DNA of 61,544 nt from Nemertoderma westbladi (Eukaryota > Xenacoelomorpha > Nemertodermatida > Nemertodermatidae). Location: the NCBI GenBank assembly GCA_032718475.1, contig JAUCBJ010003798.1, positions 1-61,544 on the forward strand, read 5' to 3'. The position numbers and the translations under genes are program-made. Numbering within the stretch: the first letter of the stretch is position 1; every line of letters starts with the position of its first letter. The notes under the pieces are model-generated. The model was not told the DNA's origin, ran no database searches, and saw only the letters and a program-made list of their open reading frames with translations. Positions 1 through 10,704 of this stretch are shown one piece after another.

Positions 1-1
1 G

Positions 2-1054
2 TATGTTATCATCGACTCCATTGCGTCTCCAACTGGATATGACGATGATGACGTTCCATGGAATTATGTAAGAACCCGCAAGCAACATCCAGCTCATACC
101 GGCGATTCCAACTCGGTCCGCAGACCCACCCGCACTGGAACAGGAACACCCAATATTAATACCCCACAACATCGTACCCGGAATCGTTTTGCATGCCTTG
201 ATGCTGATGAGCCAACACCTAACAGTGATACTAACCTGAAACCACCAGGCTTTCTGCACGCTTCAACAGTAAATCAACCCATCCTTGCCTCCTACCCTCA
301 ACAGAATTTCAAAGTCAAGGACAGGCAGGCTGATAGAGCTTATACCCGAAACAATAACATCGCATCGCACACACTACATGGTCGCGGTTCACAAACAGCA
401 AACCTTGAATGTTCTCATTCCAAGAAGTTCACTGCCATATATGTGACTGGGATACACCACAGGAACTCGGAAGAAGATGTTGTTAGGTTTTTAGAGGACC
501 AGCACATTGACGTCAACCGCATCACCACACGCATATACAAAGATTCAAAGAACATGAAAGTAGAAGTATGCAAACAGAAACTTGCCACGGTGACCGATGA
601 ACGCTTCTGGCCACACGGGATTTCCTGTAGAGAGTGGAAATACAACTCCCGAGTAGCTCACAAAACCTCAAAAACTTCGCCCGTCAGCAATCCGCACTTT
701 AATGATGACGATATCAACCGAAATCTACCGATAATTTACCAGACAATACACCCACAACGTCGATCAAATATAAAGCTCAACCAACAGTACAATGAACGAC
801 GCGACAACAACTGCTTCCAACAGCAACAGAGCCCCTACCCGGATCAGCCTGCTCGTCGACTGTCAAGGTATTCCTCCTTAGGTGATAAATCTGCAAGTGA
901 TCCCCCTGCCCACCACTGGACCAGGGACTACTCCTCGGACAGGAAACCAACAAGATATACCACACCAAAATATACAGACTCATCCCAGTACCAACAGGCT
1001 TGTGAATGGACTCGTGCCTATCGTACTCCTGCCCCTCATAGACAGTACCTTTAA
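2..1054 (+). CDS. LINE-A ORF1 protein (5' end outside the window)
   Basis: The frame is open from base 2 to the stop at 1054, 350 codons, so the true start lies left of the window; GTG at 443 is only an internal codon. About residues 141-215 (starting KFTAIYVTGI and running past a conserved basic strand) look like the RRM-type nucleic-acid-binding domain common in ORF1 of CR1/Jockey-group non-LTR elements. The rest is rich in Pro, Gln, Asn and Arg and probably disordered. ORF1 proteins of this group bind element RNA as a chaperone. The C-terminal part overlaps the ORF2 frame (from 882). Family assignment is inference from the RRM-like block and the ORF2 neighbour; no alignment was run. Confidence 0.75.
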   Translation, partial: YVIIDSIASPTGYDDDDVPWNYVRTRKQHPAHTGDSNSVRRPTRTGTGTPNINTPQHRTRNRFACLDADEPTPNSDTNLKPPGFLHASTVNQPILASYPQQNFKVKDRQADRAYTRNNNIASHTLHGRGSQTANLECSHSKKFTAIYVTGIHHRNSEEDVVRFLEDQHIDVNRITTRIYKDSKNMKVEVCKQKLATVTDERFWPHGISCREWKYNSRVAHKTSKTSPVSNPHFNDDDINRNLPIIYQTIHPQRRSNIKLNQQYNERRDNNCFQQQQSPYPDQPARRLSRYSSLGDKSASDPPAHHWTRDYSSDRKPTRYTTPKYTDSSQYQQACEWTRAYRTPAPHRQYL

Positions 1055-4000
1055 CGCAAAAGATACTTCAGTAGAGGAACAGAAAGTGAGGATTGATGAT
1101 AAACGTGCGCATATAACTGTTGACCATCCTACTGTAAGTGGAGCTTCAACATTTACGGTAGGAACCTTCAATACCCGTGGGTTCTGCAGCAACTCTGATT
1201 ACATCTGTAGATTACTGAACACGTGCGACTTTTTAGGAATTCAGGAGCATTGGCTAGATCGTCTAGAAAGTGAAGTTCTTTTGGACAGTCTCGATAGCAG
1301 ATTCTACTGTGAACACACCCCTGGTTTGGCCATGTGTAATCCAGACAGAATACGCGGCTCAGGTGGAGTTGCATTGTTTATACGTAAGGATTGTGTATCA
1401 GAACATTCCCCCATTGAATCTGACGGTGATATTGTAGGATCTAAAATCACACTAGTGGAATCAGATAACAAATTTCTCATTCTAAGCTGCTATGCCCCAG
1501 ACAGTGGAAAAAGTAGTGCTGAATACCTCAACTTTCTCGGCAGATTAGAGGCAATCATTGAAGCCCACTGTGACGCAGAACCTATCCTCCTCATAGACGC
1601 AAATGCCGACTTGGGACCCCTTCAGGGTCCTCGTTCGTCACGCCAATCTCCCACATCTAGGGGTAAAACTTTCTGCTCATTCCTTGAAACTAATGCCTTG
1701 TTAGCATCTGACACTAATCCTCCATTCAGTGGACCATGCGTAACTTTCCACGGTAATGGAGAGTCCTACATTGATCATATCGTTACAAACAGCTCACTCT
1801 CCCCCATCAATGGTGCTGTCTATGAACGTGATCCCCCAACCAATTTATCTGATCATGTACCGGTTGTGTGCAGTTTCATCTGTCCTCTCGGTAGCCCGAA
1901 AAAAGACAATTGCCCAGGACACCAAAGGAAAATGAAACCTAGGATATGCTGGGAACGAGCAACTGAGAGCGACCTGAATAGATACAAGGAAGACGTGGAA
2001 CTCAACACTAACAACCTCCTATGCAGTGTTAACAATCCAAATCTGTTAACGTTAGACCAACTCAACGACATCACGAGTAAGTTACAAGACATTATTACTT
2101 CCGCAGCTGAACTACATCTCCCCAAAATAAAGATCCGCAAGCGATCCCACAACCTACGGATTAGGTCAATGCTGCTTACACAGCGTATCAGACTGACAAA
2201 GGACCTATACACTATGTGGCAGCAGCGAGGTAAAACACAAGATGATCCTATTCATAATGAGTTCAAGGAATCGAAACGTAACACACGGCGTCTGAAAAAC
2301 TGGTTGTCCAAGAATGTTGTTGCCAATAAAGCAAACAGCTGGGCGTATTCCCGTAACAACCAACACACATTTTGGAAACGGTTCAAACCCAGCAGCAAGA
2401 ACACAATCCCACTGTCCATGCAAACCAAGCTCCGACAACATTACACAAAGAAGTTCACCACTCCCTGCAACTATACCACTCCCTGCAACTATGAACAGAA
2501 TATGGAACAATTGTCATCGCGCTTATACAACCAGTCCAGTGGGTCTGTATCACCGTCAATCTCACCCCTTACAGTGAGACGAGCGATTGCATCACTCTCT
2601 ACAAGCAAATCACCTGATTACGCATCTATACAAGTAGAACATATTCTGCATGTCAACCCTGACGCCATCTGCCCTCTCATTACCATTATCATCAACTCGT
2701 GCTTTCGATTACACAAGGTCCCCACTGACTTCGGTAAGACGATTGTCGCAAGTGTGTACAAGGGAAAACGGCGTAGCCACGCCGATCCAAACTCGTATCG
2801 GCCTGTGTCCATAATTTGTCTTTTAGCAAAAGTGTTCGAACAAATTGTAATTTCTGAACTCATCGACACAGACTGTAAACAACATCCCAATCAGGTCGCC
2901 TACCAGAAGAAAATCGGGACGGACCTGGTGATTGGAACAGTCCTAGAATGTCTGCAACACTACAAGAGTAGCGGCTCACCTGTGTATGTGCTACAACTCG
3001 ATCTAGCATCAGCATTCGACAATGTCGATCACTCACTTCTTTTTAATAAACTTGAAAAAATCCTGAACCCTCACATACTGATGACGCTCATGCACTATTA
3101 CTCCATCAGCGAAGTCTACCTGAAGTTCGGCACCTTTATTGACTCAGATAGCGAATGTATCAGAGTACTCAGGGGGGTTAAACAGGGGTCACTACTATCT
3201 GGTTGGTTCTTCAACTTTTACACATCCTCCATTGTCGGATCGCTTCAAGCTGCTAATTTAGGCTGTAAGATAAATGATGTTTGGTTGGGAGCTCTAGCAT
3301 ACGCCGACGACTTCCTAATTTTGAGCACTTCGTTTAAGGACATACAACGAATGGCGGCTATCGTGACCGACCAGTGTGCACAACTTAACCTAGAGATTGA
3401 ACACAGTAAATCTAAATGGATGTGTTGGGGAAGAACACACTTAACTAAGACTGAGAGATACCCCCTTGTCAATGCTGGGAACACGATAACCGAATCAAAC
3501 ACTCTAACCTTCCTTGGGTTCAAAATATCTAACCGAAAAACTGCGTACACAGACTGCGTGAAATCCATCGCATCCATGTCCCACTTTTTTCATAACAACG
3601 GCTGGACCACTAGATGGTTGAACGTGGAGACAACCTTTAAACTATGGAAGTCTGTAGCGTTACCTTCTATAATATATAGCACGCGATTCAATATCGGTGC
3701 ATTATCCTCATCTGAAATTGATAGCCTTGACTCCTACTACCGCAAATCACTAAGAGGGCTCATTCACACAGGCTCCTACGTTTCTAACTGCGTCCTCTAT
3801 ACACTTACTGGATGCAAACCAATCTCAGTCATGGCTTTTAAGGAATGCACTGCAATGGCTCTCCGATACGCCACATGTCCCAGTGTCACTCTGCAAGGAT
3901 CCTTCCGTGCCTTGTCGAACCTGAATCATAAGAAACAATTTTGTGGGGTTTCCAGTGGATACAATAAGGCTAAACACGAATTTCAACTCCCAAGACTATA

Positions 4001-4175
4001 CTCCCTGCTCACATACAAATATTCCACACCCAACATCTTAACGAGGATCGACATAGGACCACCCCCACGAGCTGATATACTCACGGCGCAATTTCTCCGT
4101 GACTGCTACGCATTGAAAAACACCTCATTTGCTGCTAAAAAACGAAGGATCCTACAGTTCTTTGGAATTAACTGA
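882..4175 (+). CDS. LINE-A ORF2: AP endonuclease plus reverse transcriptase
   Basis: The frame is open for 1097 codons. Residues ~88-330 form an APE-type endonuclease: FTVGTFNTRGF start, LGIQEHW (catalytic Glu), DANADLG, YIDHIV and the terminal SDHVPVV. Residues ~590-900 form the reverse transcriptase, with SYRPVSII, QLDLASAFDNVDH (first catalytic Asp), LRGVKQGSLLSGWFFNFY and the catalytic YADD at ~807. The C-terminal ~200 residues are the usual thumb/connection region. ORF2 nicks chromosomal DNA and primes reverse transcription there. The first codon (GTG at 882) overlaps ORF1 by 173 nt, so the real start is unknown and could use reinitiation or a later codon. There is no internal stop, so this copy is young or nearly intact. 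Clade CR1/L2/Rex-like is inference. Confidence 0.9.
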   Translation: MINLQVIPLPTTGPGTTPRTGNQQDIPHQNIQTHPSTNRLVNGLVPIVLLPLIDSTFNAKDTSVEEQKVRIDDKRAHITVDHPTVSGASTFTVGTFNTRGFCSNSDYICRLLNTCDFLGIQEHWLDRLESEVLLDSLDSRFYCEHTPGLAMCNPDRIRGSGGVALFIRKDCVSEHSPIESDGDIVGSKITLVESDNKFLILSCYAPDSGKSSAEYLNFLGRLEAIIEAHCDAEPILLIDANADLGPLQGPRSSRQSPTSRGKTFCSFLETNALLASDTNPPFSGPCVTFHGNGESYIDHIVTNSSLSPINGAVYERDPPTNLSDHVPVVCSFICPLGSPKKDNCPGHQRKMKPRICWERATESDLNRYKEDVELNTNNLLCSVNNPNLLTLDQLNDITSKLQDIITSAAELHLPKIKIRKRSHNLRIRSMLLTQRIRLTKDLYTMWQQRGKTQDDPIHNEFKESKRNTRRLKNWLSKNVVANKANSWAYSRNNQHTFWKRFKPSSKNTIPLSMQTKLRQHYTKKFTTPCNYTTPCNYEQNMEQLSSRLYNQSSGSVSPSISPLTVRRAIASLSTSKSPDYASIQVEHILHVNPDAICPLITIIINSCFRLHKVPTDFGKTIVASVYKGKRRSHADPNSYRPVSIICLLAKVFEQIVISELIDTDCKQHPNQVAYQKKIGTDLVIGTVLECLQHYKSSGSPVYVLQLDLASAFDNVDHSLLFNKLEKILNPHILMTLMHYYSISEVYLKFGTFIDSDSECIRVLRGVKQGSLLSGWFFNFYTSSIVGSLQAANLGCKINDVWLGALAYADDFLILSTSFKDIQRMAAIVTDQCAQLNLEIEHSKSKWMCWGRTHLTKTERYPLVNAGNTITESNTLTFLGFKISNRKTAYTDCVKSIASMSHFFHNNGWTTRWLNVETTFKLWKSVALPSIIYSTRFNIGALSSSEIDSLDSYYRKSLRGLIHTGSYVSNCVLYTLTGCKPISVMAFKECTAMALRYATCPSVTLQGSFRALSNLNHKKQFCGVSSGYNKAKHEFQLPRLYSLLTYKYSTPNILTRIDIGPPPRADILTAQFLRDCYALKNTSFAAKKRRILQFFGIN

Positions 4176-4362
4176 TACCGATCCAACGTACCTCTAGAAT
4201 ACTCGTCCCGTATGACACTCATTAACAGCTGTAAAAGTACGTACGAATGTTGACTTATGGCCCACTTATTAACGGGTTGCATGTTGCACCACCCGACGGA
4301 ATCTCGATCGAATACAATTAACCCTGAGTAATAGGATAATATATATATTGACCGACGTCCAT

Positions 4363-4535
4363 TTTGGTGTTATATGTGAAATGTATACTTATTTTTTGAT
4401 GTCTTAATTCTATAGGCTGGACGGTTTGGTGTTATATGTGAAATGTATACTTATTTTTTGATGTCTTAATTCTATAGGCTGGACGGTTTGGTGTTATATG
4501 TGAAATGTATACTTATTTTTATAATGTCTTAATTT
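4363..4535 (+). repeat. 62-bp tandem repeat in LINE-A 3' UTR
   Basis: Two near-identical copies and a third partial copy of a unit beginning GGTGTTATATGTGAAATG and ending GGCTGGACGGTTT. Short tandem repeats in 3' UTRs are common in non-LTR elements. The rest of 4176-5480 shows no other coding signal. Confidence 0.85.
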
Positions 4536-5501
4536 TATTTATTATAAACCGGCTTGACCGGTGTGCCTATTGATGATGATATATAATTGAGATACTTAAC
4601 CAGGAGTGTTCAATGTCCATCCCGTACACTAAACGGAACCTTTATTAAAATTTCATGATTATCCTACTATTATGCTTGTTTTACCAGTACCGTGCCTGCC
4701 TCGTTTTAAAGCTATATATTGTTAATATTTTGCACAATTTTACTCCCATGGGATTAGAGTGCTACTTTGTGAACCGTGGTTTGTAAATGTTTTAATTAGT
4801 ATTTAATTGGTTAATTTAATCGATACTTAAATACTTTGATGGGTTGATTTGTGAGGATTTTTTGCGATTACTACCTGATGAACTTCTACGCATATACTGT
4901 ACAACTCTTACTGAATGGAAGTCGTATTATGTAAACTTACTCTCAGTTTCCATTGACATTATTCATGTCGTACAATTTTAGTGTGTCAGTCAGTTGTATT
5001 GTATAGGATACTATTATTGATATATACTACTGTTCAAATGCGTCATATACCGTTGATATATGCTACTAGTGTTCTCATAACGCATGTCTGTTCATATTTA
5101 AATTTTACCCAATTTTAATCTAATGATAATAAATGCCAGTACAACTGGTTTGCGCTCTTGTTGTTGTTGTTGTTTCTGTATAGTACCGTACACGCCTTCC
5201 ATATTCAAATACAACTTTTTTTTGCACACTAGCCACACCCATTATTTTGTAAATTGTTTTTTTGTAATGTTATTTCAATCTTCACCAGCCTTATTATTGT
5301 ATTTTGTATTTAGTACTGTCTTTCACTAAGTTTCAGGTATTTGTTTTTACTTTGATAATGATTATTGTTAAATAAATCGAAACGTCAGCTGTTTTTTAGT
5401 ATCTTGATTTCTCAAATCATGAAGTTTAAGTTATTTGCGCTTTTTATTGTTGCCTTAAAAGTTAAGTAATAAAAAAATAAAACGTATCTAAAACAGCATA
5501 C

Positions 5502-5722
5502 CTTCATCGAGGGTCTGATCGTCGAGAATAATAAGTTGTTTCGAGTTGAAAATCCATGACGACGCTAGTATCGAACACTGTTGCTGATCGAAAGGGAAGT
5601 ATTGAAGATCAACCGCACATGTTGTAACCAAATGCATTGGATATATCAAATCAACATATCCCTTATGGTTAATAGTTACATAGTCATTGGTGATCTGATG
5701 TGTCCATGCATAGCCACTTACC
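5502..5722 (-). CDS. Nicotinic-type Cys-loop receptor subunit, exon 4 (Cys-loop exon)
   Basis: Minus-strand exon of 221 bp, bounded by an acceptor (TTTTCTGACAG) and a donor (GATGAAG|GTATGC). Its first base completes the split Arg codon left by exon 3; 73 codons follow, and it ends one base into the next codon. It carries the diagnostic disulfide loop TTC-AVDLQYFPFDQQQ-C, with 13 residues between the cysteines and the FPFDQQ core typical of excitatory nicotinic subunits; anion channels usually have FPMD. A Trp follows in SSWIF, at the loop B position. The protein is the extracellular ligand-binding half of a pentameric ligand-gated channel at the plasma membrane. The loop C and M1-M4 exons are not in the window and must lie beyond LINE-A to the left. 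Confidence 0.93.
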
Positions 5723-6105
5723 CTGTCAGAAAATGAAAAACATTGAGAGATTTAAAATAAATAAACATGGTTTAGAAGAAAAATAATTTCCAAAAAAATC
5801 GCAGTGAATTTTCTGCAATGGAAATTAATAATTATTAATAATAATATAAACAATAAGAAATTAATAACTTAATAATCGGAATGTAGGAAATATTATCTCA
5901 TAATATGCCAGAGGTTAAATATTAAATGACTTACATGATGCAAAGAGTCGCGTTAGAATTGTCATGAATAAAAAAAGAGTTGCAAATATTTTGATATAAG
6001 TGTAAAATTATGAGTATGAGTAATATGGCGTCAGTCCATAGCTGTGTAATACGTATCAAAATTATCGCAATACGTAACAGTTCCGAAAGAAAACAAAACA
6101 ATAAT
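5723..6105. other. Intron 3 of the receptor gene, AT-rich
   Basis: No coding potential seen. This is the acceptor-side end of the 17.3 kb intron between exons 3 and 4 (5723-23044). Confidence 0.7.
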
Positions 6106-6523
6106 ATGGCATACTTTTAGAATTTTTATTCGACATTTTAATTCCTCTTAATATTCTTCTGAATTTAGTCGCGAGATAAATGATTAAACTCGTGAGTTTA
6201 ATAATTTTCTCGCGAGTTTAATCATTTATCTCGCGAGATTAATAATTTTCTCGTGAGTTTAATAATTTTCTAGCGAGTTTAATCATTTATCTCGCGAGTT
6301 TAATAATTTTCTAGCGAGTTTAATCATTTATCTCGCGAGTTTAATAATTTTCTAGCGAGTTTAATCATTTTCTCGCGAGTTTAATCATTTATCCCACGAG
6401 ATTAATTATTTTCTTACGAGTTCTATCATTTATCTCGCGAGTTTAATAATTTTCTCTCCAGTAAATTCAGAAGAATATCAGGGGGAATTAAAATGTCGAA
6501 TAAACATACTAAAAGTATGCCAT
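6106..6523. mobile_element. Foldback/MITE-like element with ~60-bp inverted ends
   Basis: The left end ATGGCATACTTTTAG...TTCGACATTTTAATTCC...TTCTGAATTTA (6106-6168) matches the reverse complement of 6462-6523 with a few mismatches. The interior is a tandem array of TCGCGAG/TTTAATAATTTTC units. No ORF. If GGCATACTTTTA is the true terminus, the duplicated target would be AT. Confidence 0.75.
6180..6455. repeat. ~36-bp CTCGCGAG tandem array
   Basis: At least seven imperfect copies of CTCGCGAGTTTAATAATTTTC / TAGCGAGTTTAATCATTTAT. Many copies contain the palindrome CTCGCGAG. Confidence 0.85.
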
Positions 6524-7401
6524 GGATAAACGGGTCTATATAAAGCTCAACAAGGAAACTCCAGTTGGTGAGGAATCCCTGCTAATATTATCAACAATTA
6601 AAACAATTTACTAGCGTGATGGCCCCTTATCCATCACATATACTGCAAACTAAACTGCCGATAAGTACTGTAAGGGTTGTATAGAGTACTATAATTTGTA
6701 AACAAACAAATAATAATCACAATTTATCCCAGATATTCCCGTTATACAGTAACACATATTCTGTATATTTCTATAGACCGCACCGCTGCCGATGGTAGTA
6801 AAAGGAAGGAAATTATAACGCAATACCAAACCTGGTTATATACACATTGACTACTGGACTGTGAACAATGCTGTAGCTGAAACTTGGTATATAAGCTTAC
6901 TCACCCAAACAAAAGGTCAAAATAAATAAAGATGAAGAGAAATGAATGTTAGTATGCCAATGAGACCCAAACCTAAGCCAAAACGATGAGTGCTGATACC
7001 AATGCACACTCCCACGATATATGTTTAGTACTAACAAGGCTAGATTAGCTGACTACCGGTATTCAGTTACAATAAATTGTAACCTGCCTGTGGTTATTAT
7101 GACGGGGTATCCCGGTTCAATTTGTCCCAAAACCCAAGTACAGGAAAAATAGTTAAATCGGTTCGAATAGGGTTGGAATTCCGAACCGATCACCGGGTGT
7201 CTTTATTCCACCATTTTTAATTTACAAATTTACCAATACAAACAAAACACAATTAGGGTTAATACATATCTGTACAACACCTAAATAAAATTTTGCTATG
7301 GGGTTTTCTCGGTCTGTGATGTCATTTCCTATGTCTGTTTTCACTATTAATGGATTCTAGTATGTCTCTCCGTCAATTCTGTCTGTCTTTTGGTGTGTCT
7401 T
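6524..7401. other. Non-coding intronic spacer with one hairpin
   Basis: No gene seen. A 9-bp perfect inverted repeat ATCGGTTCG/CGAACCGAT sits at 7157-7190 with a 16-nt loop. Confidence 0.6.
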
Positions 7402-7968
7402 TTGATGTTGTTGCGTCACCCGGCACTGTACCTAATGTTAATGTACCAAATGTTGTTGCGACACCCGGCACTGTACCTAATGTTAATGTACCAAATGTTA
7501 ATGTTGTTGCGACACCCGCCATTGTACCTAATGTTAATGTATCCAATGTTGTTGCGACACCCGGCATTGTACCTAATGTTAATGTACCCAATGTTGTTGC
7601 GACACCCGGCATTGTACCTAATGTTAATGTACCCAATGTTGTTGCGACACCCGGCACTGTACCTAATGTTAATGTACCCAATGTTGTTGCGACACCCGGC
7701 ATTGTACCTAATGTTAATGTACCCAATGTTGTTGCGACACCCGGCATTGTACCTAATGTTAATGTACCCAATGTTGTTGCGACACCCGGCATTGTACCTA
7801 ATGTTAATGTACCCAATGTTGTTGCGACACCCGGCACTGTACCTAATGTTAATGTACCCAATGTTGTTGCGACACGCGGCATTGTACCTAATGTTAATGT
7901 ACCCAATGTTGATGCGACACCCGGCATTGTATCTAATGTTAATGTACCAAATGTTGTTGCGACACCCG
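7402..7968 (+). repeat. 45-bp minisatellite (~12 copies)
   Basis: The unit contains GTTGTTGCGACACCCGGCAT followed by TGTACCTAATGTTAATGTAC. One copy carries a short extra AATGTT block. Because 45 is divisible by three, both strands stay open for ~200 codons; the 15-residue repeats are a consequence of that, and there is no start context, domain or splice evidence for a protein. Confidence 0.92.
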
Positions 7969-8016
7969 GTGTTCGCGCTTTCAGACCTTAGCAGTTTAAC
8001 CTGCCAATTTTAGGTG
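7968..8016 (+). repeat. SINE-derived tail motif, copy 1
   Basis: GTGTTCGCGCTTTCAGACCT followed by TAGCAGTTTAACCTGCCAATTTT, matching (reverse-complemented) motifs at 22733-22785 and 42826-42935. The third copy still shows an attached tRNA-like head, so this is probably the B-box side of a SINE. Confidence 0.6.
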
Positions 8017-9152
8017 TCCTCTTGTTTATAAATCGACTTTAGCCTATAACAAGTATTTAGTGCACATAAAGTTACATTAGCCGAAGCCAGTCTATGCGCG
8101 ATCATTCACCCACTGTTAAGGGAGACTGGATTCGGATGCTTTGAAGTGATTGCGGTGCAGACCTACTGTATTATTCGATTGATCGTTACTATATAATCTC
8201 TGACAAATATATTTACTTTCGGGGAAATATTAACAGTTCCTTTAGGACGTGGCGCTTTAAGTATATAAAACAGAGTTATGACTTATACTAAACACAACGA
8301 GATGGCCACTGAGTTTCGTAAATAGCGCATTCTTTAGGAGATGCTTTATTATCTGTCACACTACTTCACACTACTTCACACTGATCTGCCGACCGTCACT
8401 GAATTTGATCATATATAAGGAGGATAGCAACTGACACATGTAGGGATTATGAAATAGCATTTAATTCACCCAAAAACCACTATAATGTAAGTCGCAATTG
8501 CTACAGGTAACTGGTCCCTCTTACCTTCAGTAATCAAGAAGATTGGGGGTTTTATGATTATTTATCGGTATTCTCCAAATATAACAACATATCCATCAAT
8601 ATACTACAATTAATAACAGACAGTAAACAGAAGTAAAATAGTGCGGTGAAAGAAGCACAGTATCGGTAGTGCTGCAGTTTGTCCAGTAGATGAGGTGATC
8701 GGAAGATAAAGATTTACGTTCCTATAATCAAAGCCATCTAATGTTTGGCCAAAGTCTGAAACTTCTACAGAAGCACAGAAGAATTCTAAGCCGGTGTTCT
8801 GAAGCTCAGAAAAGGTAAACAAAGACCGTAATGCATTGCGCGGTTTACATAGGCCCTTGTCCAACATAAAATGAAAATCGCTTTGATTGGCTGAGCAGAA
8901 CAAAGAAAGGTTCCACGTATGCAGTAAATCAGCTGACAGATTTCGTCATCTGAACTACAATATTTTTAGAGTATTAAGCGCATTGCGGCAAAATATGACT
9001 TGTTATGTCCGCTAAAGCACCTACACGGTACATTGTGGAGAAAATGACTTGTTATGTCCGCAAAAGCTTTTACACCGCTCCCAGAAAATGGGATTTAATT
9101 CTATAAAATATAAAAAATCACAGTTTCTAAAATATAAAAATACTCTAAACAG
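8017..9152. other. Intronic spacer, no gene seen
   Basis: Contains a spaced direct repeat of AAAATGACTTGTTATGTCCGC-type sequence (about 8990-9015 and 9042-9068). The open frame at 8610-8903 on the minus strand has no recognisable motif or splice context. Confidence 0.5.
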
Positions 9153-10704
9153 TTAGTCCTTCTTACGTGAACGGCGTTTACGAAGTTTTTTGAGGCTAGC
9201 AAGAGTCCTTTTCTCTTTGGGGCGAGCCACTTTACTAGGAGGGCTATAACTCCTGGATGAGGGGTGCAATACAATTGCATCGGAAGGTTTAGGGTTACTG
9301 TCGGTGTATCCGCCGGTCGAGGTACCCGGTTGATCGGTATCAACCTCAGTGGAACGAGGTCGAACAACCTTGAGAGCGCGTTTTAAGACAGCAGCTCTTA
9401 CTGGTCCCTGACGGGTTGTTTGCACGAGAGCGGTAGGTGGACCGTGTGTAGTGAGAAATTTCCTCGGTTTGGTGATTCTTTCCAACTCGCGTTCTCGGGA
9501 TCTATCAGAATCGATATGCTTCTCCTCGAGCTGATTTTCCTCCGCTTGTCGTTGAAAGCATTCGTCCAAAACTCTTGCAGAGAGTAGGGTCGTCCAAGTT
9601 CGATATCTTCTTAGAGATTCTGGATTTCCCGATCGAACTGAGGTAGAGCTAATTCGTTTACCGCTTGGACTTGCTGCTGCAATTTACGTTTCTCTAAACA
9701 ATCTTAAGTTCCTTTTCCGATCTATTGTCGAATAGTGTCTAACACGTTTCATACAACTCTCTCCTCCACCTCGGTGACAGGTTGTATCGGGTTAAACCGG
9801 GACGATTATACGGTTGAACGGCGATATTAGGTGTCCGCGTCCCAATCCGGCTAGGTAAGATGGGCGAATATCTAGGGAGCCCACAACCGGAGTGCCACTG
9901 ACTAATTGTTCGGGTAACACTAGATCTTTGAACAGTGAGTACAGTTCGGGAGGATCTGTCATACTATTAGGATCAAGACACTGAGGTCTCACCAGGGAAC
10001 GGGGATGTCTGACCGAGTATTCCGGAACTCTGATCATCGGTTTATTTAAAGATCGTTTGAGTCGAGCGAGCGTAGGTGATACGTCGAACAAGTTTCGCTC
10101 GAAACTCCCGTAAGTATAGCGAGTAAAACTGTGTTTAGCGCAACATCTCCGTGGATGTTTATGTCTTTCCATTTGTTGGTTGGGTCTAGGGCATTCATCG
10201 TAATAATACCAAAGACGCACGTCTTGTAGGAGAAACGCGGGTGATCTTTCTCCAGTTTTACAATGTTTCTCTCAAGAATTCCAAATATACGTTGAAGTCA
10301 CTGCGTTTATCCGGTTCTTTAAAGTCTTCTCTTTCGAGTTGGTTTCGAAAATAATTTTTGTGTTCGATTCGCAGTTTATCGTTCCGACTCCGCTGGGTAT
10401 GATATTTAAATAGGATCATTTCCCTTTTGGTGTCTACATCGTCCATATCGTGTAAATCGATAGGATGGCCAGTAGTTAAGAAGTCTATATATGCACCATT
10501 ATGATGCGTATAGCGAGCGATGAATTTTCTATAGTCCAATTCACGCGTGAGCTGTTCCTTTGACATTGGCGGTTCGATATAACGGCCATCATCCTCCGTA
10601 GTGGGTGGACTAGCGTCGCCGCGTATTAAACTATCAACAAACGCTTGCAATGGTAGGGTATATCGCTCCCTGATACCAAGATCATCTTCTAACAACTCAG
10701 TCAT
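9153..10704 (-). pseudogene. Decayed coding region, unknown protein
   Basis: Three minus-strand open segments (10704-10258, 10220-9792, 9569-9153) read in order like one damaged protein of about 500 codons. The first opens with a true ATG and is acidic and charged (YTLPLQAFVDSLIRGD, then FNVYLEFLRE). The frame then shifts near 10260 into a stretch containing SLVRPQCLDPNSM, DPPELYSLFKDLVLPEQL and RPSYLAGLGRGHLISPFN. After 9790, a frame with scattered stops contains a coiled-coil-like LEKRKLQQQVQAVNELAL and ELGRPYSLQEFW. A last shift leads to a basic tail ending LKKLRKRRSRKKD. I recognise no family. It has no introns, so a processed pseudogene or an old transposon gene is possible. It lies in intron 3, downstream of BEL-1 on the same strand. 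Confidence 0.5.

Larger units (their letters stand above)
1..5400 (+). mobile_element. LINE-A non-LTR retrotransposon, 5'-cut by window edge
   Basis: ORF1 and ORF2 are followed by ~1.2 kb of AT-rich 3' UTR ending near AAATAAATCGAAACGTC at ~5370. No target-site duplication can be assigned because the 5' end is off-window. The element lies in the intron downstream of receptor exon 4 and is antisense to the host gene. Confidence 0.75.

Noticed and set aside
7350-8013. Long open frames on both strands encoding VVATPGIVPNVNVPN-type repeats
   Set aside because: Produced by a 45-bp minisatellite with no stop in any frame; no domain, start context or splice signal.
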